Positions 12,168-23,832 of a DNA stretch of 64,000 nt are shown here, in pieces. Source of the DNA: Lota lota (lineage: Eukaryota > Chordata > Actinopteri > Gadiformes > Lotidae); assembly GCA_026745465.1 (NCBI GenBank), contig JACYXH010000032.1, positions 1 through 64,000 on the forward strand. Reading direction: 5' to 3'. Both the position numbers and the translations under genes were made by a program. The stretch's first letter is position 1. Each line of letters opens with the position of its first letter. Under the pieces are notes generated by a model. It saw only the letters and a program-made list of their open reading frames with translations, did not search any database and was not told the origin of the DNA.

Positions 12168-12723
12168 ATGCCTGTGAACTCACACTGGACCCAAACACAG
12201 CCCACAGAGGACTCTCTCTGTCTGAGGACAACACAAAGGTGACACGGGTTAGAGAGGAGCAGTCGTATCCTGATCACCCAGAGAGATTTAACTCCTATCC
12301 CCAGGTGTTGTGTAGAGAGGGTCTGACCGGCCGCTGTTACTGGGAGGTAGAGTGGGAAGGAGATGTTGAGATAGGAGTGACATACAGAGGAATCACAAGG
12401 AGAGGAGGGGGTGATGACAGCAGGCTTGGAGGGAACAACAATTCCTGGAGTCTTTACTGTCGTGATGATGGTTACTCTGCCCGGTACAACGGTAGTAGAA
12501 CAGACATACGTCTCCCCCCCCCCCTGGCTCTAACAGAGTAGGAGTGTATCTGGACCGGCCTGCTGGCACTCTGTCCTTCTACAGAGTGTCCCCAGATGTA
12601 GGAGGGCCCTCAGACACACTGACACACATCCACACCTTCCAGTCCACCTTCACCCAGGAGGACCTCCTCCCTGGGTTTGGGTTGTGGAGGTATGGTTCCT
12701 CAGTGTCTCTGTGTCAGTTGTAG
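12168..12723 (+). CDS. NLR1 PRY-SPRY (B30.2) terminal exon, with C-run frameshift
   Basis: The exon opens [20 protein letters not shown] (PRY) and continues through [20 protein letters not shown] and [11 protein letters not shown] (SPRY). An 11-base C run near 12,514 leaves the frame one base out, and the present frame stops at TAG near 12,538-12,540. In the next frame the domain continues ([15 protein letters not shown] to LWRYGSSVSLCQL) to TAG at 12,721-12,723, matching NLR2. A homopolymer error or a real one-base mutation are both possible. B30.2 domains in this position are expected to bind ligands. Confidence 0.88.
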
Positions 12724-13330
12724 AATTAAAACGTAGTACATTAAAAGTAGAAAAGAGACACGCGCACGCGGACTGGCATACACAGACACATACACACACA
12801 CACACTTTTACTCAAGTCTGTTTGTGAATAAAAAATGGAGGAGAGAGATTTATTGTGGCTTTATTTGCCTTTCATGTTATTTTGTAAAGATTGAATGTGT
12901 TATTGTGTGTTTGAAGGGATACATGCTATTTTATATGTTGTTAATGTCTATTAGACAAGCATATACAATGTATATTTGTCTATTTACGTTCATCTTGCTC
13001 TGCTTATTACAACAATAAATCATTTGGTTTGAAGTAACTCAGTACTTGAGTAGTCTTTTCACTACATACTTTCTTACTCTTCCTCAAGTCATTTTCTGAT
13101 GACTACTTGAGTTATTATTACTTTAAAGATATACTTCTTATATATAAAAGTAGTTATAAATAGGATGTTATTGACAGTGCTCATTATTCTATATAATTAT
13201 ATTATCTATAATTTTTATCATTACCAACATAAACACTTATCTTGTTCCGTCTTAGTATGTCTTCTATGATCTTAAACTTAGTAACCTATGCTCTTTAGTC
13301 AACGTTACTAGAATAATCACATAATGCAGA
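12724..13330 (+). other. NLR1 3' UTR and downstream flank
   Basis: A short CA microsatellite is followed by a TA-rich 3' UTR with the poly(A) signal AATAAA at 13,014-13,019. The same sequence occurs inverted behind NLR2 (signal at 35,205-35,210) and a third time at 49,150-49,500 without any coding exon. The shared block continues to the gtaacctatgctctttagtc stretch near 13,280, and homology to the NLR2 side ends near 13,333. Confidence 0.8.
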
Positions 13331-13333
13331 AAG

Positions 13334-13960
13334 AAACCCGTTCCACGCTGCTCTGAACTCCGGTCCGGTTCTTTCCGGGATGTCTACGGGCCCTTTCGGA
13401 GGCCCCGTGACGTCACAACGTCAGCTCCATCTGGGGAGCGGTTATTGTTGGGGTCCGAGAAGGTTCATGAAGCTTCTCGGACACTTGTAGGATAAGGCCA
13501 CGGTGTGTGGTGCGTTTCATATCCAACATCGCTCATGATGACGCTCCCACTCTGCGACTGTAAAAAAAGAGCATCACAAAGTGGCCGTGGGTCGTAACCA
13601 TGGAGATAACCCCCCCCCCCTCCCGCTGAGTGTCCTCAGCCCAAATCGTACTGTGTTGAACAGAGTCTACTTCCGGGTCGGACGAGGTGAACGACTAATG
13701 CGACACACCTGGTTCATACGGCGAGAGGGGGCGTGGCCCGTGGGGGCGGAGAGACAGTTCACTCAGCGTCAACACGACGCTCCGCGCGGTGCGGAGGCTG
13801 ACTGGACTGCGGAGGCTGACGGAGCGGAAGGCTCCAGACTCTTCACGAGGGAACATGGACAGCGAGCGGTGCGAGCGGAAGTGCCGTGTGTCCGGACCTG
13901 TACAGCTCACGGCTCCTCCCTCCTCGAGCGACACTCCCCGGTGAAGTGCTCTCCTGCCCA
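13334..13960 (+). promoter_or_regulatory. CpG-rich block, possible promoter with short first exon
   Basis: This G+C- and CpG-rich block stands out against A/T-rich flanks and is absent from the matching place on the other side of the inverted duplication. It contains a short open frame, MDSERCERKCRVSGPVQLTA onward, from ATG at 13,855, running to a possible donor CCCCG/gtgaag near 13,940. I do not recognise the peptide and find no downstream exon, so a CpG-island promoter with an unassigned first exon is only a suggestion. CA/GT microsatellites follow to 14,100. Confidence 0.35.
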
Positions 13961-13965
13961 TACAG

Positions 13966-14100
13966 ACCCGTGTGTGTGTGTTGTGTGTGTGTGTGTCTGT
14001 GTGTTTAAGTGTGTGTGTGTGTGTGTGTGTGTTTATGTGTGTGTGTTGCATCAATATAGACATGATTAATCTGTATGTGTGTGTGTGTGTGTGTTCTTTC
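13966..14100. repeat. GT microsatellites
   Basis: Two interrupted GT runs, followed by ttctgaatacctgcctgtaa. The same junction (GT run plus that 20-mer) occurs at 53,440-53,580, so the run belongs to a dispersed repeat present at both places. Confidence 0.85.
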
Positions 14101-17100
14101 TGAATACCTGCCTGTAACGAACCACCCTGCCTTTTATAGAAACATAACCCATTATAAATGGTTACATTACATATACTGTACTGTTCACTGTCTGTTTTCT
14201 CCTCAACACATTTTATAACCTTTAATGCTATAACATCAACAGTTGCAGTCATGTAGAAATGTTTAAAGGATTTAAGTTTATGCTAACGAATACTGAATAA
14301 CATGTTACAATGTATGATCACTTTACTGATTTGAATAAAGACAAAGTGTGTGTATATTGCATCAATATAAACAAAAAACAATGATCACCACGATATAAAT
14401 AAATACAAGTTTAAACTAACACAGCAGTCCTATTCAAATATGCTTCATAACTGTAGGCCTATAATAGTGCTGACTAAATATATGAACATAGTTGTTTCCA
14501 GGCCTACAGTTTGTTAAATGCCAACACTGCTGTATTATGCAGTCATGTCTGTTTCATTCACCTCTAGCTAGTAACGTGGAGAATGAAGATATAGGCCTAC
14601 ATGAATCATTTAAACGTCTTGAGAATAATAAACCAATTGATTTGCTGTAAGGTCCGTTTTGAAACACTAGAAAAAGGTGCACTGTACCACCATCTGCTGG
14701 TTAGATGACGTCAGTGCAACTGGCTGACCTGAAAAACATGAACCCTACGTCATCACCAATGATTTATGTGTTGAGACGGTCCTGGCAGTTTTAAATCACC
14801 TTGAAGGTCATTTCATGTCCCTCTCATACGAGTGATCCTCTCAAATATAGAGTAGGACTACACTACATAACACAATATAGGGATTGGCTCCACAATGTTC
14901 AAAGCAATATCACATGAATGGTTAAAATCCATGGTCACCCAAATCCAAAGGGTAAAAACGTCTTCTTGAATTCAAAGTTGATATTAGTCATCCATCAAAG
15001 ATTGATAAAGAAAATATGCTATTTAATAATCTAAAATGCTGTTTAAAAATGGCTTTATTAGCACATCACATCATTTTCCAGGATTGAGTGGGCATGGCAG
15101 TAATTTGGTTAGAGCTGTTTGATTGACAGCTACAGGAACCAATCGGGTCTGACCACTGGGCCTTCATCATTCTATATTGTCCCTGGCAGTATTTTAAAAT
15201 ACAATTCATTACAAAAGCCGTTTGCCACAGGTGTCGTTTACTAATTACCGGTCTGCTACTTGTACGTGGGCCTACCAGGGCATGGGTAGAGTAGATAAAT
15301 CTTTATTATCCCTGCAATTCCTTTTACAGCAAACAGTTAAAAAAAAGGTAAAGAACAATTAAGATGGGGTCCTAAAACACATACAGCTAAAAGGAACATT
15401 AAAACACTATAAGATTAGGTAGACTCTGGCTCTATGATGCTAGGCTATCCTCTGAACCCTGAGGTCAAGAGACTAAATTAGGTGTAGAAGTTCACATATA
15501 TCCACAGCAAGTTTCCAGTCCGATTCTTCCAAAAATACAGCTGAGGCAATACTTCACGTTCAATGCCCTATTTGTGGGCTCATGCAGGATCCCCAAAACA
15601 ACCACCAGAGACATTCCATGGTCACAAAAAGCTCTGCTTGATTCTGTGTGTAAAATCCTGAGTGCTCTCTTATTATTCTTCTCCCATTCTTCTCCCATTA
15701 AAGTATTTTCTTCATCACACAACACAGTGTCTTAAAGCACATGACAAGGGCGGGGCTCTCAGTTACCTCCAATTACTTGTTATCATGCAAAAAGGTAAAA
15801 CCCACAGATGGCTATTGGGTTACAAAATTAAGCCAATGACAAACCGCCTACACCCTCTCTAGGCTAATCATTCCGGGGGGGGGGGGGGGGGGGATGATGG
15901 GCCCCCGACCTGTTGTTCTGAGGGGGATACATTGCTGGGTTGTGAGACAAGGGAAGGGTCATTTGATGGTAATACCAACCGTGGAGCAATTGCTTTAACA
16001 ACAAAAGGGGGTTAGAGACAGACGTCTCTAACCTAACCTAACCGTCTCCTCTTTAGGAAGCAGGATGAGAACAGGATGAAGGTAAATATACATATGAACT
16101 CAAACTGGGGTTCAGAGAAAGGGATCTGGCAACATGTTTTCTGGGGCTCAGGCTAACCTCTAGGGGCTTTGTTGATTTACCTTTGCTTGTATCCTATGAT
16201 GATACGGTTTGTATTTAAGTCCATAGATAGACTCGCATTAACAGGAAAGCCTATCAGAAGAACAGCGAAACTGTCGAGAAACGAATATTCATGAAAGCTA
16301 GAATTTAATTTTTTTTATTTTTTTTATAAATCCACTTTTTTACAAAACGGGGATCGGGAGCAGACTGTCCAGTATGGTAAACGGCTACTGGAGCTGATCT
16401 ATTGACAAAATGTGCTTGTTGGGGACTGTGGGGGGTCCCTGTCCAGGGGGTGTCCTAGAGTGAGTTTACCTGAGATGATTGAGTGCTGACTTAGCTTATG
16501 AGATACCACAACAACATACCACCAGAACTCCCCACCACACCACCACTAAACCACCATGCATACCAACGGCTCTATGATAGGCTCTATGAGGCTACTTCCT
16601 GAAGAACAGACAAAATTAGATAGAAGTTCACATTTATCCAGCAAGTTCCTTTTCCAGTCCAGTTCTTCCAAAAAGACAGCAGAGTCAATACTTCACGTTC
16701 ATGTTCTCTTTCATCCCATGGTCCTTGACCCCAGGTCACTAAAACAACAAAGCTTCTGTGGTTAAAATTACTTCGGTGTGTATACTTTCTTCCCATATTT
16801 TCTTACTTCTCCCACTAAAATCACACAACACAGTATCTTAAAGCACATGACAAGGGAGGGGCTCTAAGTTACCTCCAATCATTACCTGTTATCATGCAAA
16901 AGGGTGCAACCCAGATGGCTATTGGGTTACCAAATTAAGCCAATTACAAACCGCCCACACCCTCTCTATGGCTAATCATTTCGGGGGGGGGGGGGGGGGG
17001 GAAGATGGGGGATGTGTGTCTGTTTGAGGTTGCCATTTGAGACAAGGGAAGGGAACCATGGGCCATTCTGTGGACAATAACATTAAGAACTGGGGTTAAT

Positions 17101-17734
17101 ATCTTTAAGAGGAGGGAGGGGGTTATGTGAACATGGTTAGGGGTTGGGAGGAGGTGGAGAACAGGGGGTAAGGGGGGAAAAGGTGTCGTCAACTAACAGT
17201 AAACCGGGGGGGGGGTTCTGAGGGGGCGGGAACAGGAGGCTGTTTCACTTTTGCGTGTACAGACTGTGTGGGGTTATATGGGGGTCGAAAGGTCAGAGGA
17301 GCCCGCGCCACACCCTCTGAATCTAACAAAGTGAGAGGGGTAAGAGGTCATGGAGATTTATCATATGAGCTCTTTTAGTTACTTCCTGTATTTAGGGCCT
17401 CTAAATGTATTATCTTACTTGTCCTTTTCTTTTAAAAAAATTAAAAGAAGTGTCCTTCCCCTAGGTCACCTACTTTACATAACTTCCTGTAGGGCTGGAA
17501 TATAAAAGGCTACTAAAGTAAATCTTGATGCCCTGTAAAATAAAAGACCATGACGTTATCTCTTAAGTCATTCTGATGCATCATAAACCATATATGTAAT
17601 TCAAAGTTTTTATTTTCCTGTATTACTCAGGTCGACCCTCATAAAGTGATAAGGTCATTTTAGAGTTTTTATAATAATTAACTTTAGAATGGATATAAAG
17701 GCAAAAAATAAATTAAATAAAAAAAACATCGGTC
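14101..17734. repeat. Gene-free flank of lectin A with tandemly duplicated segment
   Basis: No gene is seen. From about 14,856 the sequence matches 33,089 to 29,891 in inverted orientation, with many substitutions and indels, so it belongs to the old inverted duplication. Two related segments of roughly 500 bp lie at about 15,485-16,000 and 16,610-17,100. Both carry agaagttcacat, cttcacgttca, aagcacatgacaaggg and a poly-G run (15,877-15,893; 16,983-17,001). The opposite side has one copy at about 30,770-31,240. A LINE-like 3' tail (taatctttattatccctgc region) lies at 15,300-15,345. A (T)n run lies near 16,310. Confidence 0.6.
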
Positions 17735-17793
17735 GGCCTGCTCCGTCCCAAAGACGAAAAAAGTTATCCGTGGGTCACTCGAAAATCTAAGTC

Positions 17794-17799
17794 TTTATT
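17794..17799 (-). terminator. Poly(A) signal of lectin A
   Basis: TTTATT, that is AATAAA on the minus strand, about 1.2 kb beyond the lectin A stop codon and just inside the palindrome's outer end. It mirrors 29,826-29,831. No closer canonical AATAAA was picked out as a better candidate, but usage is not proven. Confidence 0.5.
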
Positions 17800-18994
17800 G
17801 AAAGAACATCATCAGTTACATAAAAAAATATATCATGACTTTCATATAACACACATAACATAGCAGCCCAGATGACTAATGTTACACAACGCAAAACAAA
17901 GATTCAAACAACATGCAAGCTGCGTTGTTTCAGGGTTACCAGCATCTATATGAATCACCATGGCAACGATAGAAAAAGTTGCATTAACTAACAAACTAAA
18001 CATCCTCTACGTTCACTGACTGAAGATTACAACATTAAAATGACTATTCATCACTAGAAATGTTATCAAAGCACATTTTAATGCCGTAACTATCTTAAAT
18101 GTTGCTTTTTCTACTGAGAATATAATGATTGTCATCCATTTTGTTTAGGCAGAACCTTGACATACGTGACGTATTGCTGTTTCTTCAAACAGTCGATAGG
18201 GGGCTAAAACGGTCAAATGGGTCATTTTCAAAGACCTTTACAAGCAACCTATTCTGACGTTTGGAGATCACGTTTCATCGTTGATATTGTCAAAAAGATA
18301 CGTGGATAGGTTGGTGGACATTGAACAGCTTATCCAAGAGAGCCATGAATCAGAACTGTTTGTTACTCTGTTAACTAAAGCTAGCCTGCTAACATTTCTG
18401 ATAACTACAGCGGGGCAAACCATGTCATCTATTTATACATTCAGATTATTGGTCTTCTGGTCAGTGATATTAGGATGACACTAGCAAACAAACATTAAAT
18501 ATGTTACATTTATATGCAAAATAAAGACAAACCAGCACATTCACATCAGGAAAAAGTGAATCGTCAATATCAATACATAAATATAACCCCCACTTCAATT
18601 CCATTAAAACAACCTAGTCAATCAGAGTTTAAGATAAAACCCTACTGTGTGGATATCATTTGTAAATCAGCTAAGCCAGACAGAGATATAAAAGCCAACA
18701 GATACTTGATTTAGTCTGTTGAAACCATCTTGAACTCACAATCTCCACATTTCAGATCAAAGGATTGATGCATGACACAACTACATCTGCTCATAAAGAA
18801 GTTCACTGATTATAAACTAAAGTAAATGTATTATATATGCTATTCTAGCACAAAATGTGGCATGTTACAATGCCCATAATGACGGAATGCAGAACTAGCT
18901 AGCTACCTCAGACACACTCTGAGCTACAGCATTCAGAAGCTTCACTACTCAGGTCTTCTTCAGAATCAGCAGCTATGTTCCCCAGTGAGGCCAA

Positions 18995-21818
18995 TTAGGT
19001 GCAGCGAATTTGATTCTCTCTTGTGGAAGTATAGAAGCGCAACTGGTTCACTCCTTCTGTCGGACCTGCGGAAATAGAAATATAAGAAATGTAATGAAAG
19101 TGGTGGAAAATACCTACAGCTCATTTAATTTATTCACACTCCTAGGTTGAGCGTAGTACATATGAGGACTTTTATTTTCCCTAACAGGAAGCTCAAACCT
19201 CTTACTGTTTCAAGCGGGTGCATGCCTTTACAGAAGGTTAAGCATATTTGGCTTTATAAGGACCTGGTAATGGCTCTATAGGCTGGACACCAACCTGTAA
19301 AACAGATGAAGTTAAGATGTTCTTCACAAGAGCGTGGCCTCCATGTGGAAGGTTCCATGCTGGACACGCCCCCACAGGGGCTGGAATGTTGTGAGCCTTC
19401 GTCCCATTGGCTGAAGTCCATTGGTTCACCGGACATCCAAAACCAGGAGCTTCCTGAAAGTGACCTACCAACATTGAAAGAGATGAAAGAGTTACCTGAG
19501 TGTATGGAAGAATAACGTGGCCAAATATTGAGCTTGTGTTATTTTCCTGTTATTTTTCATAAGACAAAGAGATGGACGGACAGATGATCATAAGGACAGA
19601 CTTGACTGCCTGATAGACACCAAGGTCTGGCCAGTACCTGCGCAGGCCCACCCAGAGGTGGCTGGTTAGTGGGAAGGGGGCGCGAGCCACCAGCTCATCA
19701 ATCATCTCCTGGTCTTCTGGGCCCATGAGGCTCAGCAGGTCCCAGTGAAAGTCTCTGCAGTAGAGCAGGGCGTCTGTCCAGCACAGCCGCCTCCCCACCA
19801 GAGTGATGTTCCTCCCAATCTCCTGAATGCTGATGGAGGGTGGAGGAGGCCCTAACTCTGGGGAACCAAAAGACAGTGCGGTGGTGAGGGATTTCTACTC
19901 TCAGCCCAGTAAGTATCCCTTTAAGTATCTTTGAGCAGACACCTAATCCCTACCCACTATTAAGACATTTAGCAGACTATTTACATTTACAAAAGTGTCA
20001 TTAGCAACACTAAATTGCCAATCAGTGTGGAATGTTTTTAAATGCACACAAAACACCTTCAGACACTTGGCAGTACTTTTCTCTCAGACATCTCAGCACA
20101 CTTGAACTCAACTGATGTGAAGGGCTATGAGGTGTCTTGGACCATACAGAAAACAACTTACTTTGATACTTCACTCTGAAATATCACAATACAAAACAGT
20201 CCTGTAGATCAGTGGTGCCAACCTTTGACTTTAGGTGGACCACTAAATTGTCATCAACACCTTTCTTGGACACCCTCAGATGGAAACGGTAGAACATAGA
20301 TAAATACAAATGCAGTGGCTGACCAAAGAGTGCCAGCAAACCCTTTATACACAAGTATTACTGCAAGAAGGCCATGGCCAGTGGGAGACAGTGGAAAGAA
20401 GAAGTCAGCAATGCTGCTTATGCTCCCTTTGTGTTTATTCAGCAAACACAAAGCAACACAAAACATAAATGGTAAACCGTACAATGGAAAAATGTGACTG
20501 CACAAAGTATAACAAAAATAATAACATAATACTTTTTTAAATGAATATTTATAATCTTTTTTAAATGAGCTATATTATTTCTTTTATTATGGTACATTTG
20601 TCAATTTCAAAAATAAAAGTTAATGTACAACCTGCAGTACCCTCATGTACCACCAGTGGTACGTGTACCACCTGCAGTACCTTCATGTACCACCAGTGGT
20701 ACATGTACCACCTGCAGTACCCTCATGTACCACCTGCAGTACCCTCATGTACCACCAGTGGTACGTGTACCACAGGGTGAAAACACTGTATGCAGATTGT
20801 GCTTTGGTGGATGCTTTTACCAAAAGTGTCTTACAATACTGCCGGTGCATCCATTGTAATAATAGGTATCCCCGAGTGGGAATCAAACACCTAACCCTGG
20901 CAGTGTTAACGCCATGCTGTACCTGTTGAGCTATAAGGAACAGCAGCATTTTACTTTTGACCAATGATGGTTGACCAACAGTGGTACTGGTACACCCATC
21001 CCCCTTTGACGATCATGTAATGATGGACTGGGTTCCTACCTCCGTACACTTTGACCTCACACAACGCCAAAGCATCTGTTACATCAGAGTTCTTGTAGAA
21101 GTTTATGAATCTTCCTTCCATTCCCCAACACTTGACAGTCTGAGTCAAGCAGCTTGGGTCATCGTTGATGATGGCACACCTGAGGAAAAGAGACAGAGAG
21201 AGAAGATACAGTAGTCTGGTGAAGGTATCAGAGACCAGATTCCAGAAGCTGGTGTGTGTCCAGGTGTACTTTACTAGAGCACTAGTTGTGTTCCCTTATT
21301 TTCTGAGAGTATAATATTCTATCCTATTTAGGCATTTACACTTTTATCCAAAGACAGTTAAAAGCAGGTTGAGGTCATTAGGGATCAAACCCAGAACGTT
21401 TTGGCTGGGGGTCTAACAGTATTGAGTGGAAGTAGGGTAAGTGACACCAGTGACTCACCTTGGATTGTCGTTGCCGTTGTTCTCCATTGAATGCCCGATG
21501 AGTATTTCCACGCCATTGAGCATAGCTCTAAAGGAATTCCTATTAGTGACCTGGATCTCTGACACCCTGTACACACCAGTCAGCTCCAGCCTCCACCAGG
21601 GTTTGGCCTGTGGCTGGGTAGAGGTGCAGCTGTTGTGCTCCATTTGAGGGTCGGTGTTCCCATCGATGGCGTGTTCAGCCTCCCCGCCCGGGTAAGTTGA
21701 AGACTGAATAGCCTTGCCGCTCAACGCCAGGTTAATGCGGGATGCAGCTTAATGGAGAGTGGAACCACAGAATAGTTTGTCAAGTTGCATTCTAGTGTTC
21801 AAAACACATTGAAATACT

Positions 21819-21851
<33 letters not shown>

Positions 21852-22204
21852 TTGTCATCTGCCCTTAAATGGGACACATAGAAATACCTGAAAATCCAGG
21901 TGACTTCCACAGGAGGACCACAACACCTGGTGATGAGAAAATACTATTTACTTAATAAAATAAATACTTCAGCTATTTTTTTACAAGCATTTATCCTGCA
22001 ACTTTTGTATCTTTGAAATATTCTAACTATTCATGTAGTAATCTTACACACGCCCACGATCACAATAACATAGGAGGAGGTCGACTGTCAAAAGTTATAG
22101 CAGGTACATGTTTATTCTATATAATGAACTGGATAATGATAAATACCGTAGTGCTGTGTGAAATACCTACCAATGAAACTGCATATGAGATGACTGGACC
22201 CCAT
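18995..22204 (-). CDS. Lectin A: secreted F-type lectin plus C-type lectin domain protein
   Basis: Seven coding exons on the minus strand: 22171-22204, 21888-21926, 21459-21747, 21040-21179, 19638-19857, 19295-19464 and 18995-19065. All are GT-AG with matching phases, 963 nt in total, 320 residues. Residues 1-25 form a signal peptide (MGSSHLICSFIGVVVLLWKS), about 27-167 an F-type lectin (fucolectin/FTP) domain (LALSGKAIQSSTYPGGEA, WWRLELTGVYRVSEIQVTN, MEGRFINFYK, ALCEVKVYGG), and about 185-297 a C-type lectin-like domain with four conserved cysteines and HLWVGL. A 23-residue tail ends QIRCT. The gene lies wholly in the left palindrome arm and is the mirror twin of lectin B. It is probably secreted. 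Canonical sugar-binding residues are replaced in both domains (see findings), so its ligand is open. Confidence 0.9.
20630..20778. repeat. GTACCACC minisatellite in lectin A intron
   Basis: Alternating units built on ctgcagtaccctcatgtacc and caccagtggtacgtgtacc, rich in small inverted repeats such as gtaccaccagtggtac. It lies in the long intron between the FTP and CTLD exons and is mirrored at 26,847-26,995. Confidence 0.9.
21817..21850. repeat. ATA trinucleotide microsatellite, lectin A intron
   Basis: About ten ATA/AAT units next to exon 3; the mirrored copy is at 25,775-25,808. Equal length in both arms of such a mutable repeat is relevant to the palindrome's origin. Confidence 0.9.
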
Positions 22205-22584
22205 GGTTCTGGAGAAACAACATGCCCAGACAATAGATTATACTAGCTACTAGGTATACAGTCATACATACATATGAAATTATACATACAACATTCTATT
22301 GAAAGTGGAAACAAATGGGTCCTTTGAGATGGAGCCATAAGTAATTTACATATTACATTAATCTTAAGAGTCCAAAAATTAGGAGTCTACCATTACAGAG
22401 CAGTACAAAAACATATGAAAATAGTTTTGTCTCTCTGACTTGAAGATGGTACTCACCGGCAGAGTCTGTAGGTCCTTCTGTATGAATGAAGCGTCTGAAT
22501 CTAGGACCAGCACAAGATACACTTGGAATTGACTTAAGTAATCCAAAGGCTCTTCTTTGCAAACATTAGGGTTCTTACAAGGCA

Positions 22585-23106
22585 TTGACGAGTCTCACAG
22601 AAAGTGTGAGAAACAAAGTGTGAGGCAGACGCATCCGGGGCTCAGACACTAAAATGAGCAATGCTGCGGTCCGGTCGCCAGTATACTTAGTGCCATACCT
22701 AATAGTCTATTCAAATAATGTTTGCAAATATCCACTGTCCTTCAATGAAGGAAGTGCAGGCGGGGCACCAAAACAGCCTCATGATTATCGTTAACTGAAT
22801 TAATTAAATGTAAGATTAAGCACAACTCCCAAAGGTACCATATGGTGAAGTGTCAGACATAACAATGGCTTCGCCCTGTCCATGTGAAACTCAATTTAAG
22901 GGTATATAACACATAGATGTCCCTTCATCCTTTGTGCAACGTGTTGACGTGTCTCACACAAAGTGTGAGGCATTTCATTTGGCTAATGGCTCGCTGCATA
23001 CGCATCAAGGAGGGTGGACAGTAAAATGAGCAATGCCACGGTCAGGTCGTCAGTATACTTGGTGCCATACCTAATAGTCTATTCAAATAATGTTAGCAAA
23101 TATCCA
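22585..23106 (-). promoter_or_regulatory. Upstream region of lectin A with two direct repeats
   Basis: Two related segments of about 150-170 bp (22,585-22,736 and 22,935-23,106) share the stretches containing attatttgaatagactatta and cacactttgtgtgag (seen here as reverse complements). The proximal one overlaps a probable non-coding first exon whose donor, read on the minus strand (gtgagtacc), lies near 22,457; the coding exon's acceptor is just before the ATG at 22,204. A duplicated upstream or promoter region is the likely reading; no TATA box was assigned. Confidence 0.5.
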
Positions 23107-23792
23107 TTGCCCTTCACATGCCCCTGTTCAAGCCAGTGCAAAGTGATCTGTAGAGACTGACGTCAGGGCAAGGTACGTAGCAGTGTGGCCATAATCATTT
23201 TTAAGTAAGTTACACATCTGATATCTGAGTTTGAAAAATGTATGTTTCACTTAGAATTACACATAATTGGAAAAGGTAAATTCTAACTTCTAAAATGGTA
23301 CTTATTAACAATTTTTAATGACTACATGGAGGAAGAAATACCACCATATATTTCTCTCCCATTGAATATATTTGCTTTTCAAATTGAAGAGGAAGGTACA
23401 GAGGCAGACAGAGAAGGACAAGGCCCTGGGCAAGTGATAAAAAAAATGAATTGACATCTCAACAAATCTAAGGGAAGTATGTTTATTATATTTGATATAA
23501 AATATATGATATAATATATATAAAAATTTCTAATATGTTCAGAATAGTCGCTTATTTAAAAGGAGTGCCAGTAACAACACAACAAGATGCAGTTTGCAAG
23601 CATTTCTAGGATTAGTAGTAGTAGTGTGAGTAGCTACAAGCTACTTTGGCTTTCTAAATTACGTTTGATAAATTGCTTATTTTAGCAGGTTAGATGGTTA
23701 ATTGTAGGTATTAGGTTAGACATGGTTAAAGGTATAATGTAATATTTCAACATTCAATTATCTAAAAACAACGAGACATAAGTTATATATTT

Positions 23793-23832
23793 ATAACATC
23801 TGTTGTATCTCAAACTTAAAGGAGTTTGTATA
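23793..23832. other. 40-bp spacer of the palindrome
   Basis: This is the asymmetric centre separating the two arms. It contains a small additional dyad, caaac and gtttg (23,811-23,829). The arms resume pairing at 23,792/23,833 with one mismatch at 23,781/23,844. It is also the middle of the shared upstream region of the divergent lectin genes, about 1.6 kb from each start codon. Confidence 0.9.

Larger units (their letters stand above)
3429..12723 (+). pseudogene. NLR1: FISNA-NACHT-LRR-B30.2 gene, 5' exons not recovered, probably damaged
   Basis: Fish-type NLR, the family of probable cytosolic pattern sensors. Exons by splice sites and homology: 3429-3657 (helical N-terminal segment), 4316-6122 (FISNA-NACHT-helical), a broken LRR exon from 6288, LRR exons 7086-7259, 7724-7897, 8378-8551 and 9151-9324 (174 nt each), linker 9503-9549, and B30.2 12168-12723. 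All junctions are GT-AG and phases agree. The Walker A motif GVAGIGKT and Walker [10 protein letters not shown] are intact. Three problems exist. The first LRR exon runs into a 21-bp minisatellite and reaches a stop. An 11-C run near 12,514-12,524 in the B30.2 exon shifts frame by one base, giving a stop about 60 codons early. The N-terminal exons fall in the corrupted left edge. The LRR exons are symmetrical, so skipping could bypass the first problem; the C-run could be a homopolymer sequencing error. It is therefore either a pseudogene or a gene with assembly faults. Confidence 0.75.
17735..23792. repeat. Left arm of near-perfect palindrome (6,058 bp)
   Basis: Position x pairs with 47625 minus x over the whole arm without any indel: every exon and every accidental open frame recurs at the mirrored position with the same translation. 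Differences seen are confined to the outer end (near 17,741, 17,744, 17,766, 17,827 and 17,831) and one at 23,781 next to the spacer. Outside 17,735 the two sides remain homologous but are heavily diverged. The arm holds lectin A from promoter to poly(A) signal. Confidence 0.95.
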
